Source: Thalassobium sp. | GTDB taxonomy: Bacteria > Pseudomonadota > Gammaproteobacteria > Pseudomonadales > Oceanobacteraceae | Assembly: GCA_002733205.1 (NCBI GenBank) | Contig: NVUW01000001.1 | Location: 744,001-808,000, forward strand | Direction: 5' to 3' | Length of the DNA stretch: 64,000 bases | Part shown: positions 27,541-35,919 of the stretch, piece after piece | How the letters are laid out: each line of letters begins with the position of its first letter | Numbering within the stretch: position 1 is the first letter of the stretch | Translations under genes and position numbers: made by a program | Notes under the pieces: model-generated | Database searches by the model: none | Seen by the model: the letters and a program-made list of their open reading frames with translations, nothing else | What the model was told of the DNA's origin: nothing

Positions 27541-28824
27541 CTACCAGGCGCGCGAGCTGCCAATCAGGTGAGCTACGCGCAGCGAGCTTTCAACGGCGCC
27601 GTCGAGCAGCGGAATGCCATCACACAGGTAGGAACCGGTCAGCAGAATACGTTGACTGGCATCCTGGCGGCGCAGCTCACGTACCGCCTGCCGGCTGTGC
27701 AGAGTCACCAGTGGCCGGCTGAAAGTAACATCGGCGAGTACGCTTTGCGGATTGGCCGCGCGCAGCGGATTCCACACCTGCAGAATGGCCGGGCCGTTGC
27801 GCAGATGACCAATCGCTTTGGCCAGATCGACGGTGGCTTCCGGGCGGTTCTCGTTGCCCGGTAAAAAATAACTGACCGGCGCCAGCGGCACCCGGCTGGC
27901 GGGCAACAGGGATTGATCGGTGTGCAGCTGCATGCGCGATTCCACCACCGGAATCTGTTCAAGCTGCTGACAGCGCTGGCGGGCGGCAGGCAGCGTGCTG
28001 AGTATCTGGCGGGCATGGTGAGGCTGGGTGGCAATCACTACGCGGTCAAAGCTGTCTTGCTGGCCCGCACTGAATACTCTGACGCTGTCTTGGTGCTCTT
28101 CAATACGCTCGACAGCCGTGTCAGTGCGCAAGGTAACGGCAGATTCCAGTAGTTGCGCGACCACCTCATCGACGCCTCCGCTGGCGCGCATCAGGCCATC
28201 TTTCATCACGCCGCAAGTCAGATAGTTCACCAGAATGTCCGCCGGATACGCTAATACATCGTCATAGTCACAGGTGCAGACGGTCGCCAGTGCCGGCAGC
28301 AATATCTGGCGGCTGTAGTCGCTGTGCAGGTTGTGCTGCAGCAAAAAGTCGCCAAAACGTTGCTGTTGCAGAGCTGTGCTGTTTTTGTGTTGTTGCAGGC
28401 GGCGGAATGTCTGCAGGTGCTGCTTCAGCAGCGTGCCATTCAACAGTTTGGGAAAGCTCAGGCTGAGGCGCCCTAACTGCAGATTGCCATAATGAAAAAA
28501 CAGGCGGTTATCGGCGTCGGCATAAGCCGCCGCATGATTGGTGGTTTCGGTATGTACGCCAGCGTCGCGGTAGAGGCGCATCAGGCTGGGATAATAGGCC
28601 GGAGTAAATACCCGCAAGGGAATATCAATGGATGTACTTTTATCCGCCCAGGGGATGTCGACACTGTAGATACCCATGCCCGGTTTTTCCGCGCGCTCAT
28701 AGAGGGTGACGTCATGATCACGACTCAGTAACCAGGCGGCACTCAGGCCGGCAATGCCAGAGCCTATAATGGCGATGCGCTGGCGATTCGTATGGGGCGT
28801 GATGACGGGTATCTGGGCGGTCAC
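27541..28824 (-). CDS. FAD-dependent amine-oxidase-type oxidoreductase
   Basis: A 427-residue flavoprotein. The FAD-binding Rossmann motif is RIAIIGSGIAGLSAAWLL (about 16-33), followed by VTLYERAEKPGMG (about 39-51), and the C-terminal flavin contact is ILLTGSYLCDGIPLLDGAVE (about 394-413). It belongs to the NAD(P)-binding-like amine oxidase/desaturase group. In many bacteria such a gene sits with a DUF1365 gene and cfa cyclopropane synthase, but neither is here. Convergent to rraA; the old shared terminator is disrupted by the element at 26928-27495. The substrate is not known. Confidence 0.85.
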   Translation of the reverse strand: MTAQIPVITPHTNRQRIAIIGSGIAGLSAAWLLSRDHDVTLYERAEKPGMGIYSVDIPWADKSTSIDIPLRVFTPAYYPSLMRLYRDAGVHTETTNHAAAYADADNRLFFHYGNLQLGRLSLSFPKLLNGTLLKQHLQTFRRLQQHKNSTALQQQRFGDFLLQHNLHSDYSRQILLPALATVCTCDYDDVLAYPADILVNYLTCGVMKDGLMRASGGVDEVVAQLLESAVTLRTDTAVERIEEHQDSVRVFSAGQQDSFDRVVIATQPHHARQILSTLPAARQRCQQLEQIPVVESRMQLHTDQSLLPASRVPLAPVSYFLPGNENRPEATVDLAKAIGHLRNGPAILQVWNPLRAANPQSVLADVTFSRPLVTLHSRQAVRELRRQDASQRILLTGSYLCDGIPLLDGAVESSLRVAHLIGSSRAW

Positions 28825-28944
28825 GGGGCGTTCCTGAGCTGTATTCTGACGATGCGCCTGAAATCTGCGCCGAGGTTAGCCTAAACATGGGTCATATCCC
28901 AGAGCTGTTGTTGTCAGCGTCAGCGGTTTTCTGGCTCAGACTGT

Positions 28945-28960
28945 AGATTGTATACAATCT
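28945..28960. promoter_or_regulatory. Perfect 16-bp palindrome, likely GntR operator 1 of the prp operon
   Basis: AGATTGTATACAATCT is identical to its reverse complement. Its core TTGTATACAA has the TTGTnnACAA form typical of FCD-type GntR operators. It lies 76 bases before the start of the gntR gene. Confidence 0.65.
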
Positions 28961-29020
28961 TAGTCTAAATACGCTTGAAATATCATATGAACGGCGTAAC
29001 CTAGCCTCACTTAAAGAATA

Positions 29021-29030
29021 TTGTAGACAA
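29021..29030. promoter_or_regulatory. Second GntR operator-like site overlapping the gntR translation start region
   Basis: TTGTAGACAA, with the same TTGT/ACAA arms as the site at 28945-28960, ends six bases before the gntR ATG. Binding here would block the message start and suggests autoregulation. Confidence 0.5.
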
Positions 29031-29035
29031 AGCCA

Positions 29036-29704
29036 ATGAGCGACAACCAAACCCTGGCCGATAAGGTTTTCTCGGAACTCACCACTGCCATTGTGCGGGG
29101 CGAGCTGCGTCCGGGCAGCAAATTATCCGAGCAGACACTGGTTGAGCGTTACGGCGGCAGCCGCGCCCCCATGCGTGAAGCCATTCAGAGGCTGGAAGCC
29201 CGCCATCTGGTGGTGCGCATTCCCCATGCCGGTGCCCGGGTGGTATCGCTGAGCCTGGCTGAGCTGCGGGATATCTACGAAGTGCGACTTGAGCTGGAAA
29301 GCATGGCCTGCCGTCTGGCGGCACTGCGTATGAGCGATGATGAGATTCACGAGCTGTATGGTCTGCTGCAGGAACACGAAGCTTCCATTGCCGCCGAGCA
29401 GGGGCAGGCCTATTACCAGAAGGCCGGTGATCTCGACTTTCATTACCGCATCATCAAAGGCAGTAAGAATCACCGTCTGCACCAGATGCTGTGCGGCGAG
29501 CTGTATCACATCGTGCGTATGTACCGCTATCAGACCAGTACCAGCGCCAAGCGCCCGCTGCAGGCACTGCAGGAACACCAACGAATTGTTGAAGCTATCT
29601 CGGCACGGGATGCCGAGCTGGCTGAGTTACTGATGCGACGCCATATTCAGGCATCGCTGACCAATCTGGAAAACCGATTAGCTGAAGAGGAGGGTCACCC
29701 ATGA
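29036..29704 (+). CDS. GntR-family (FCD) regulator of the methylcitrate operon
   Basis: A 222-residue regulator. The winged HTH is at residues 8-75 ([40 protein letters not shown]) and the FCD effector domain at about 80-215, with Asp/His metal-site candidates (DLDFHYRII near 139). It overlaps prpB by four bases (ATGA), so it is the first gene of the operon. By position it represses propionate catabolism genes until methylcitrate or a related acid binds. Palindromes TTGTnnACAA upstream are the likely operators. SD is weak at the chosen ATG. Confidence 0.9.
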   Translation: MSDNQTLADKVFSELTTAIVRGELRPGSKLSEQTLVERYGGSRAPMREAIQRLEARHLVVRIPHAGARVVSLSLAELRDIYEVRLELESMACRLAALRMSDDEIHELYGLLQEHEASIAAEQGQAYYQKAGDLDFHYRIIKGSKNHRLHQMLCGELYHIVRMYRYQTSTSAKRPLQALQEHQRIVEAISARDAELAELLMRRHIQASLTNLENRLAEEEGHP

Positions 29705-30579
29705 CTCCAGGTCAGAAATTCCGTAAAGCACTGGCGGATAATAAACCGCTGCAAATTGTCGGCACCATTAACGCCTACGCGGCGATGATGGCCGAGCGTA
29801 TTGGTCATCAGGCCATTTATCTCTCCGGTGGCGGCGTGGCGAACGCCTCGTACGGCCTGCCGGATCTGGGTATGACCTCGCTGAACGATGTCGTGGAAGA
29901 CGTGCGTCGTATCACCTCGGCCAGCGGCCTGCCGTTACTGGTTGATATCGATACCGGCTGGGGCGGTGCATTCAACATCACCCGCACCATCCAGCAAATG
30001 GAAAAAGCCGGTGCCGCAGCGGTACACATCGAAGATCAGGTCATGCAGAAGCGCTGCGGCCACCGTCCGAACAAAGAAATCGTCTCTCAGGCAGAAATGG
30101 TTGATCGTATCAAAGCCTGTGTTGATGCCCGTAATGACGAAAGCTTCTTTATCATGGCCCGTACCGATGCGTTTGCGCAGGAAGGTCTGGATGCCGCCAT
30201 CGAGCGTGCGCAGGCCTGTGTAGCCGCTGGTGCTGATGGTATTTTCGCAGAAGCGATCAAAACAGAAGAAGATTACCGCAAGTTCTCTGCCGCACTGAAT
30301 GTACCGCTGCTGGCGAATATCACCGAATTTGGCCAGACCGAATTGTGGAACCGCGAACAGCTGGGCGAGTGGGGTGCGGCCATGGTGCTGTACCCGCTGA
30401 GTGCGTTCCGCGCGATGAACAAAGCCGCCGAAACCGTGTATAAAAGCATTCTGGCAGAAGGCGATCAGCGCAAGGTTGTCGACATCATGCAGACCCGCAT
30501 GGAGCTGTACGATTACCTGAACTACCACGATTTTGAGCAGAAGCTTGATGCATTGTTTGCGGAAGGTAAAAACAAATAA
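29701..30579 (+). CDS. prpB: Methylisocitrate lyase PrpB
   Basis: A 292-residue enzyme that splits 2-methylisocitrate to pyruvate and succinate, the last step of the methylcitrate cycle. Motifs are [19 protein letters not shown] (about 40-58), [11 protein letters not shown] (about 79-89), the catalytic loop [11 protein letters not shown] (about 116-126, with Cys) and [10 protein letters not shown] (about 150-159). Start overlaps the end of gntR. It matches the isocitrate lyase superfamily; the KRCGH loop with surrounding GHRP favours methylisocitrate over isocitrate. A 170-base gap to prpC follows with nothing recognisable. Confidence 0.95.
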   Translation: MTPGQKFRKALADNKPLQIVGTINAYAAMMAERIGHQAIYLSGGGVANASYGLPDLGMTSLNDVVEDVRRITSASGLPLLVDIDTGWGGAFNITRTIQQMEKAGAAAVHIEDQVMQKRCGHRPNKEIVSQAEMVDRIKACVDARNDESFFIMARTDAFAQEGLDAAIERAQACVAAGADGIFAEAIKTEEDYRKFSAALNVPLLANITEFGQTELWNREQLGEWGAAMVLYPLSAFRAMNKAAETVYKSILAEGDQRKVVDIMQTRMELYDYLNYHDFEQKLDALFAEGKNK

Positions 30580-30750
30580 AGCCAGCGCGCTTTAACGCAA
30601 ACCGATAACTTTACAATTTTCACTAAAAAGAGAGCGTCCGCGGGGTCATCAGGGTCAATCACAGCTGATAAAAAAGCAGAACTTATAGATGTAGGTTGTT
30701 GTTTTTAAAAGCGTTCCTGACTTCGCCGACTATTCTGACAGGAGAAAGCA

Positions 30751-31881
30751 ATGGCAGCAGCAAAACAACTCAGTGGCGCCGGCCTGCGTGGTCAGGTAGC
30801 GGGCAAGACCGCACTGTCGACCGTGGGTAAATCCGGTTCTGGTCTGACTTATCGTGGCTATGACGTTAAAGATCTGGCCGCGCAATGTGAATTTGAAGAA
30901 GTGGCGTATCTGATTCTGAAAGGCAAACTGCCGAATCAGGCTGAGCTGGACGCCTACAAAGCCAAACTGAAATCCATGCGCGCTCTGCCGCAGGCGTTAA
31001 AAGAAGTACTGGAACGTATTCCGGCTTCAGCGCACCCGATGGACGTGATGCGTACCGGTTGCTCCATGCTGGGCAACCTGGAAACCGAAGAAAGCTTTGA
31101 CCAGCAGCAGGATGCGACCGACCGTATGCTGGCGCTGTTTCCGGGCATGATCAACTACTGGTACAACTTCAGCCATAACAATGGCAAACGTATCGAGGTT
31201 GAAACCGCTGCCGATTCTATCGCTGAGCAGTTCCTGTGGACGCTGCATGGCGAAAAGCCCTCCGAGCTGCACACGCAGGTAATGCACGCGTCATTAACGC
31301 TGTATGCCGAGCACGAATTTAACGCCTCCACCTTTACCGCCCGTGTGTGTGCTTCCACGCTGAGTGATATGCACTCCTGTGTAACCGGTGCCATCGGTTC
31401 TTTGCGTGGTCCGCTGCACGGTGGAGCTAACGAAGCGGCGATGGAACTGATTGAAGGCATGAACGACCCGGAAGATGCCGAGCAAAAGCTGATGGGCATG
31501 CTTGAGCGTAAAGAAAAAATCATGGGCTTTGGCCACGCGATTTACTCTGAATCTGATCCGCGTAATGCCGTGATTAAAGAATGGTCTGAAAAACTGGCCA
31601 AGGCGCACGGCGATACCTCGCTGTACGACATTTCCGTACGTTGTGAAGCCGTTATGTGGCGCGAGAAAAAACTGTTCTGTAACGCCGACTTCTTCCACGC
31701 TTCAGCCTACAACTACATGGGTATTCCGACCAAGCTGTTCACCCCGATTTTCGTCTGCTCCCGCCTGACCGGCTGGGCAGCACACGTGATGGAGCAGCGC
31801 GCCGACAACCGCATTATCCGCCCAAGCGCGGAGTATACCGGTGAAGAGTTCCGTCCGGTTCCGGCGATTGCCCAGCGTTAA
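30751..31881 (+). CDS. prpC: 2-methylcitrate synthase PrpC
   Basis: A 376-residue enzyme that condenses propionyl-CoA with oxaloacetate. Citrate synthase fold signatures: GLRGQVAGKTALSTVG (about 11-26), SGLTYRGYDVKDLA (about 30-43), GPLHGGANEAAMELI (catalytic His, about 220-234), MGFGHAIYSESDPRN (His, about 257-271) and ADFFHASAYNYMGIP (Asp region, about 312-326). The short length and N terminus fit methylcitrate synthase rather than the longer hexameric citrate synthase. CAGGAGAAA precedes the ATG. It is followed by a terminator-like hairpin before acnD. Confidence 0.95.
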   Translation: MAAAKQLSGAGLRGQVAGKTALSTVGKSGSGLTYRGYDVKDLAAQCEFEEVAYLILKGKLPNQAELDAYKAKLKSMRALPQALKEVLERIPASAHPMDVMRTGCSMLGNLETEESFDQQQDATDRMLALFPGMINYWYNFSHNNGKRIEVETAADSIAEQFLWTLHGEKPSELHTQVMHASLTLYAEHEFNASTFTARVCASTLSDMHSCVTGAIGSLRGPLHGGANEAAMELIEGMNDPEDAEQKLMGMLERKEKIMGFGHAIYSESDPRNAVIKEWSEKLAKAHGDTSLYDISVRCEAVMWREKKLFCNADFFHASAYNYMGIPTKLFTPIFVCSRLTGWAAHVMEQRADNRIIRPSAEYTGEEFRPVPAIAQR

Positions 31882-31892
31882 AAATCCAATAA

Positions 31893-31921
31893 GAACTGCC
31901 TGCGGGCAGTTCGGCTTTTTT
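31893..31921 (+). terminator. Terminator-like hairpin inside the prp operon, between prpC and acnD
   Basis: GAACTGCC (31893-31900) and GGCAGTTC (31905-31912), loop TGCG, then GGC and six T. It ends 13 bases before the acnD start, so it would lower acnD-prpF transcription unless read through. Confidence 0.8.
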
Positions 31922-31934
31922 GAGAGAACACCCC

Positions 31935-34532
31935 ATGAACACCGAATTCCGTAAACAATTGGCCGGCACTGCACTGGAGTATTTTGATACCCGTGCCGCG
32001 GTCGATGCCATTAAGCCCGGCAGCTACGACGGCCTGCCGTACACCTCCCGTATTCTGGCTGAACAGCTGGTGCGCCGCTGTGAGCCTGAACTGCTGACCG
32101 ATGCCCTGACGCAGCTGATCGAGCGCAAACGCGATCTGGATTTTCCTTGGTATCCGGCGCGTGTTGTGTGTCATGACATTCTCGGTCAGACCGCGCTGGT
32201 CGATCTGGCTGGTCTGCGTGATGCCATCGCTGAAAAGGGCGGAGATCCGTCCAAAGTCAATCCGGTGGTGCAGACTCAGCTGATCGTTGACCACTCGCTG
32301 GCGGTTGAATGCGGTGGCTTTGATCCGGATGCCTTCGCCAAAAACCGCGAGATTGAAGAGCGCCGCAACGAAGACCGCTTCCACTTTATTAACTGGACCA
32401 AAACCGCATTCGACAACGTCGATGTGATTCCGGCCGGTAACGGCATCATGCACCAGATCAACCTGGAGAAAATGTCTCCGGTAGTGCAGGCCCGTAATGG
32501 CGTAGCCTATCCGGATACCTGTGTCGGCACCGACTCCCACACCCCGCACGTCGATGCGCTGGGTGTTATTTCTGTTGGTGTGGGCGGTCTGGAAGCCGAA
32601 ACCGTAATGCTCGGCCTGCCATCCATGATGCGTCTGCCGGACATTGTCGGGGTTGAATTAACCGGTAAGCGTCAGCCTGGCATTACCGCCACCGATATTG
32701 TGCTGGAGCTGACCGAGTTTTTGCGTAAAGAACGCGTGGTCGGTGCTTATGTGGAATTCTTCGGTGAAGGTGCATCCAGCCTGACCATCGGTGACCGGGC
32801 CACCATTTCCAATATGACACCGGAATACGGTGCCACCGCCGCGATGTTCTACATCGACGAACAAACCATCGACTACCTGAAGCTGACTGGCCGTGAGCCG
32901 GAGCAGGTCGCTCTGGTTGAGCAGTTCGCTAAAGAAACGGGTCTGTGGGCGGATGCACTGAAAACCGCACAATACGAGCGCGTGCTGAGCTTCGATCTGT
33001 CGAGTGTTGGCCGTAATATGGCTGGCCCGTCTAACCCGCATGCCCGTGTATCAACGGCTGACCTGGCCGCTAAAGGCATTGCCGGTAATCTGGATGCCGC
33101 CAAAGCGCAGGAAGCCGAAGGTCTGATGCCGGATGGAGCGGTCATCATCGCCGCCATCACTTCCTGTACCAACACCTCTAACCCGCGCAACGTGGTCGCC
33201 GCCGGTCTGCTGGCGAAAAAAGCCAACGAACTGGGCCTGATCCGCAAGCCATGGGTTAAGTCTTCCTTTGCACCTGGCTCCAAAGTCGCCGAGCTGTACC
33301 TGAAAGACTCCGGCCTGCTGCCAGAGCTGGAAAAGCTGGGCTTCGGCATTGTGGCTTTCGCCTGCACCACCTGTAACGGTATGTCCGGTGCGCTGGACCC
33401 TGTGATTCAGCAGGAAATCATCGACCGTGATCTGTATGCCACGGCGGTGCTGTCCGGTAACCGCAACTTCGATGGCCGTATTCACCCGTACGCCAAGCAG
33501 GCATTCCTGGCATCGCCGCCACTGGTCGTTGCTTACGCCATTGCCGGTACCATTCGTTTTGATATCGAAAAGGATGTGCTTGCGGTCGTTGATGGTAAAG
33601 AAATCCGCCTGAAGGATATCTGGCCGTCGGATGAAGAAATCGACGCCATCGTTAAAGAAAGCGTGAAGCCGGAGCAGTTCCGTCAGATCTACATCCCGAT
33701 GTTCGATCTGGGTGCCAAAGAGAAAGCCATCAGCCCGCTGTACGACTGGCGTCCGATGAGTACCTATATCCGTCGTCCACCATACTGGGAAGGCGCGCTG
33801 GCCGGTGAACGTACCTTAAAAGGCATGCGTCCTCTGGCCGTGCTACCGGACAACATCACCACCGACCACCTGTCGCCATCCAACGCCATCATGCTGGACA
33901 GTGCAGCGGGGGAATATCTGCACAAAATGGGTCTGCCGGAAGAGGACTTTAACTCTTACGCAACCCACCGTGGAGACCACCTGACGGCCCAGCGTGCAAC
34001 CTTCGCCAACCCGAAACTGCTGAATGAAATGGTGCTGGATGAAAACGGCAACGTTAAACAGGGTTCTCTGGCGCGCGTTGAGCCGGAAGGCAAGGTGATG
34101 CGTATGTGGGAAGCGATTGAAACCTACATGAATCGCAAGCAGCCGCTGATTATCGTGGCCGGTGCCGATTATGGTCAGGGATCTTCCCGTGACTGGGCCG
34201 CCAAAGGCGTGCGTCTGGCGGGTGTTGAGGCGATTGCTGCCGAAGGCTTCGAGCGCATTCACCGTACCAACCTGATCGGTATGGGCGTGCTGCCGCTGGA
34301 ATTCAAAGCCGGCACCACCCGTAAAACCCTGGGCCTGGATGGTACTGAGACCTACGACGTGAAAGGTGATCTGAGCCCGCGTTGTGATCTGACGCTGGTG
34401 ATTACCCGTAAAGAGGGTGAAGTGGTTGAAGTACCGATGACCTGTCGTCTGGACACCGCCGCGGAAGTGGATGTGTACAGTGCCGGTGGGGTGTTGCAGA
34501 AGTTCGCTCAGGACTTCCTGCAGGGCGAATAA
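31935..34532 (+). CDS. acnD: AcnD, iron-sulfur 2-methylcitrate dehydratase
   Basis: An 865-residue aconitase-family enzyme, the same length as known AcnD. It dehydrates 2-methylcitrate to 2-methylaconitate and needs PrpF. The [4Fe-4S] ligands are Cys in ITSCTNTSNPRNV (about 412) and the pair in ACTTCNGMSG (about 476 and 479). VCHDILGQTALVDL and GTDSHTPHVDALG lie in the N-terminal domains; the C-terminal swivel has GADYGQGSSRDWAAKG. Start at 31935 (MNTEFRK), preceded by GAGAGA. The AcnD-PrpF route replaces PrpD. The upstream TTG at 31920 is rejected because it lies in the T-run of the hairpin. Confidence 0.95.
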   Translation: MNTEFRKQLAGTALEYFDTRAAVDAIKPGSYDGLPYTSRILAEQLVRRCEPELLTDALTQLIERKRDLDFPWYPARVVCHDILGQTALVDLAGLRDAIAEKGGDPSKVNPVVQTQLIVDHSLAVECGGFDPDAFAKNREIEERRNEDRFHFINWTKTAFDNVDVIPAGNGIMHQINLEKMSPVVQARNGVAYPDTCVGTDSHTPHVDALGVISVGVGGLEAETVMLGLPSMMRLPDIVGVELTGKRQPGITATDIVLELTEFLRKERVVGAYVEFFGEGASSLTIGDRATISNMTPEYGATAAMFYIDEQTIDYLKLTGREPEQVALVEQFAKETGLWADALKTAQYERVLSFDLSSVGRNMAGPSNPHARVSTADLAAKGIAGNLDAAKAQEAEGLMPDGAVIIAAITSCTNTSNPRNVVAAGLLAKKANELGLIRKPWVKSSFAPGSKVAELYLKDSGLLPELEKLGFGIVAFACTTCNGMSGALDPVIQQEIIDRDLYATAVLSGNRNFDGRIHPYAKQAFLASPPLVVAYAIAGTIRFDIEKDVLAVVDGKEIRLKDIWPSDEEIDAIVKESVKPEQFRQIYIPMFDLGAKEKAISPLYDWRPMSTYIRRPPYWEGALAGERTLKGMRPLAVLPDNITTDHLSPSNAIMLDSAAGEYLHKMGLPEEDFNSYATHRGDHLTAQRATFANPKLLNEMVLDENGNVKQGSLARVEPEGKVMRMWEAIETYMNRKQPLIIVAGADYGQGSSRDWAAKGVRLAGVEAIAAEGFERIHRTNLIGMGVLPLEFKAGTTRKTLGLDGTETYDVKGDLSPRCDLTLVITRKEGEVVEVPMTCRLDTAAEVDVYSAGGVLQKFAQDFLQGE

Positions 34533-34562
34533 CGAAGCTGGTTGCCTCGTTAACGCTTCCGG

Positions 34563-34593
34563 AACGCCGCAAAATACAGTTTTGCGGCGTTTT
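34563..34593 (+). terminator. Long hairpin between acnD and prpF
   Basis: AACGCCGCAAAA (34563-34574) pairs fully with TTTTGCGGCGTT (34580-34591), loop TACAG, with two more T. A second terminator-like structure within the operon. Confidence 0.8.
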
Positions 34594-34609
34594 AAAAAAT
34601 CCAAAGTAG

Positions 34610-34626
34610 GGTGGGCACTGCCCACC
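34610..34626. repeat. Short palindrome GGTGGGC-ACT-GCCCACC
   Basis: Seven-pair perfect stem with a three-base loop, preceded by GTAG and followed by TTTCTTTT. This GTAGGGTGGGC form looks like a dispersed intergenic repeat known in many gammaproteobacteria; dispersal in this genome cannot be seen from one copy. Confidence 0.6.
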
Positions 34627-34678
34627 TTTCTTTTAAGGGCATCGACGTTTTCAGTAGCGTCCTGAAAGAGAAATAATT

Positions 34679-35851
34679 ATGTCCAAACAAATTAAAATCC
34701 CCGCGACTTATATGCGTGGCGGCACATCGAAAGGTGTATTTTTCAGCCTGACCGATTTACCTGAAGCGGCTCAGGTGTCGGGCGAAGCACGCGACAACAT
34801 TCTGTTGCGTGTTATTGGCAGTCCAGATCCTTACGGTCAGCAGATCGATGGTATGGGCGGTGCAACGTCCAGCACTTCTAAAACCGTTATTCTGGCGAAA
34901 AGCGAACAGCCGGATCACGATGTGGATTATTTATTCGGCCAGGTGTCGATTAATAAGCCCTTTGTGGACTGGTCAGGTAACTGCGGCAATTTAACCGCCG
35001 CCGTTGGGGCCTTTGCCATTTCTAAAGGTCTGGTCGCCGCTGATCGTATTCCGCACAACGGTATTTGCGTGGTGCGTATCTGGCAAAAAAATATTCAGAA
35101 AACCATTATCGCCCATGTGCCGATCACTGATGGTGAAGTGCAGGAAACCGGCGATTTTGAGCTCGACGGCGTAACCTTTCCGGCAGCGGAAGTTGTGATC
35201 GAATTTATGGATCCGGCCGACGGCGAAGGCTCTATGTTTCCGACCGGTAATGTCGTCGATGATCTCGAAGTTCCGGGCATTGGTACCTTTAAAGCAACCA
35301 TGATTAATTCCGGTATTCCGACCATTTTCGTCAATGCCGCGGATATTGGTTACAAAGGCACCGAGCTGCAGAAAGACATTAATTCCGATGCCGAAGCACT
35401 GGCGAAATTTGAAACCATGCGTGCTTACGGTGCGGTAAAAATGGGCTTGATTGCCGATATTTCCGAAGCGGTTGCGCGCCAGCACACGCCGAAAATTGCT
35501 TTCGTGGCACCAGCAACGGATTACGAAGCATCCAGTGGCAAACAGATTTCTTCAGCCGATATCGATGTATGTGTACGTGCGTTATCCATGGGGAAATTAC
35601 ACCATGCGATGATGGGTACGGCGTCGGTAGCCATTGCAACGGCGGCGGCAGTACCTGGTACGCTGGTGAACCTGGCAGCCGGCGGTACCGAACGTGACGC
35701 CGTAACCTTTGGTCATCCGTCCGGTACGCTGCGTGTGGGTGCAGCGGCGGCTCTGGTTGATGGTGAATGGACGGCAACCAAGGCTGTTATGAGCCGCAGT
35801 GCGCGGGTGATTATGGAAGGTAATGTTCGTATTCCGGACGATACTTTCTGA
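34679..35851 (+). CDS. prpF: PrpF, 2-methylaconitate isomerase / AcnD partner
   Basis: A 390-residue protein of the PrpF family, diaminopimelate-epimerase fold in two lobes. It starts IPATYMRGGTSKGVFFSL (about 7-24) with RVIGSPDPYGQQIDGMGG (about 43-60) and WSGNCGNLTAAVGAFA (about 98-113, Cys). In the family it moves the double bond of the AcnD product to cis-2-methylaconitate, for hydration by aconitase. It closes the operon, followed by a strong terminator. GAAAGAG precedes the ATG. The gap from acnD holds two hairpins, so its expression may be lower than that of prpBC. Confidence 0.95.
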   Translation: MSKQIKIPATYMRGGTSKGVFFSLTDLPEAAQVSGEARDNILLRVIGSPDPYGQQIDGMGGATSSTSKTVILAKSEQPDHDVDYLFGQVSINKPFVDWSGNCGNLTAAVGAFAISKGLVAADRIPHNGICVVRIWQKNIQKTIIAHVPITDGEVQETGDFELDGVTFPAAEVVIEFMDPADGEGSMFPTGNVVDDLEVPGIGTFKATMINSGIPTIFVNAADIGYKGTELQKDINSDAEALAKFETMRAYGAVKMGLIADISEAVARQHTPKIAFVAPATDYEASSGKQISSADIDVCVRALSMGKLHHAMMGTASVAIATAAAVPGTLVNLAAGGTERDAVTFGHPSGTLRVGAAAALVDGEWTATKAVMSRSARVIMEGNVRIPDDTF

Positions 35852-35874
35852 TTAATAGCTGATGTTGCTGCTAT

Positions 35875-35902
35875 AAAAAAACCGGCCAGCGGCCGGTTTT
35901 TT
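35875..35902. terminator. Bidirectional terminator after prpF
   Basis: A7 CCGGCC, AGC, GGCCGG T6. It serves prpF and the convergent gene at 35920. Confidence 0.93.
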
Positions 35903-35919
35903 ATTTTATACATTCGCCG

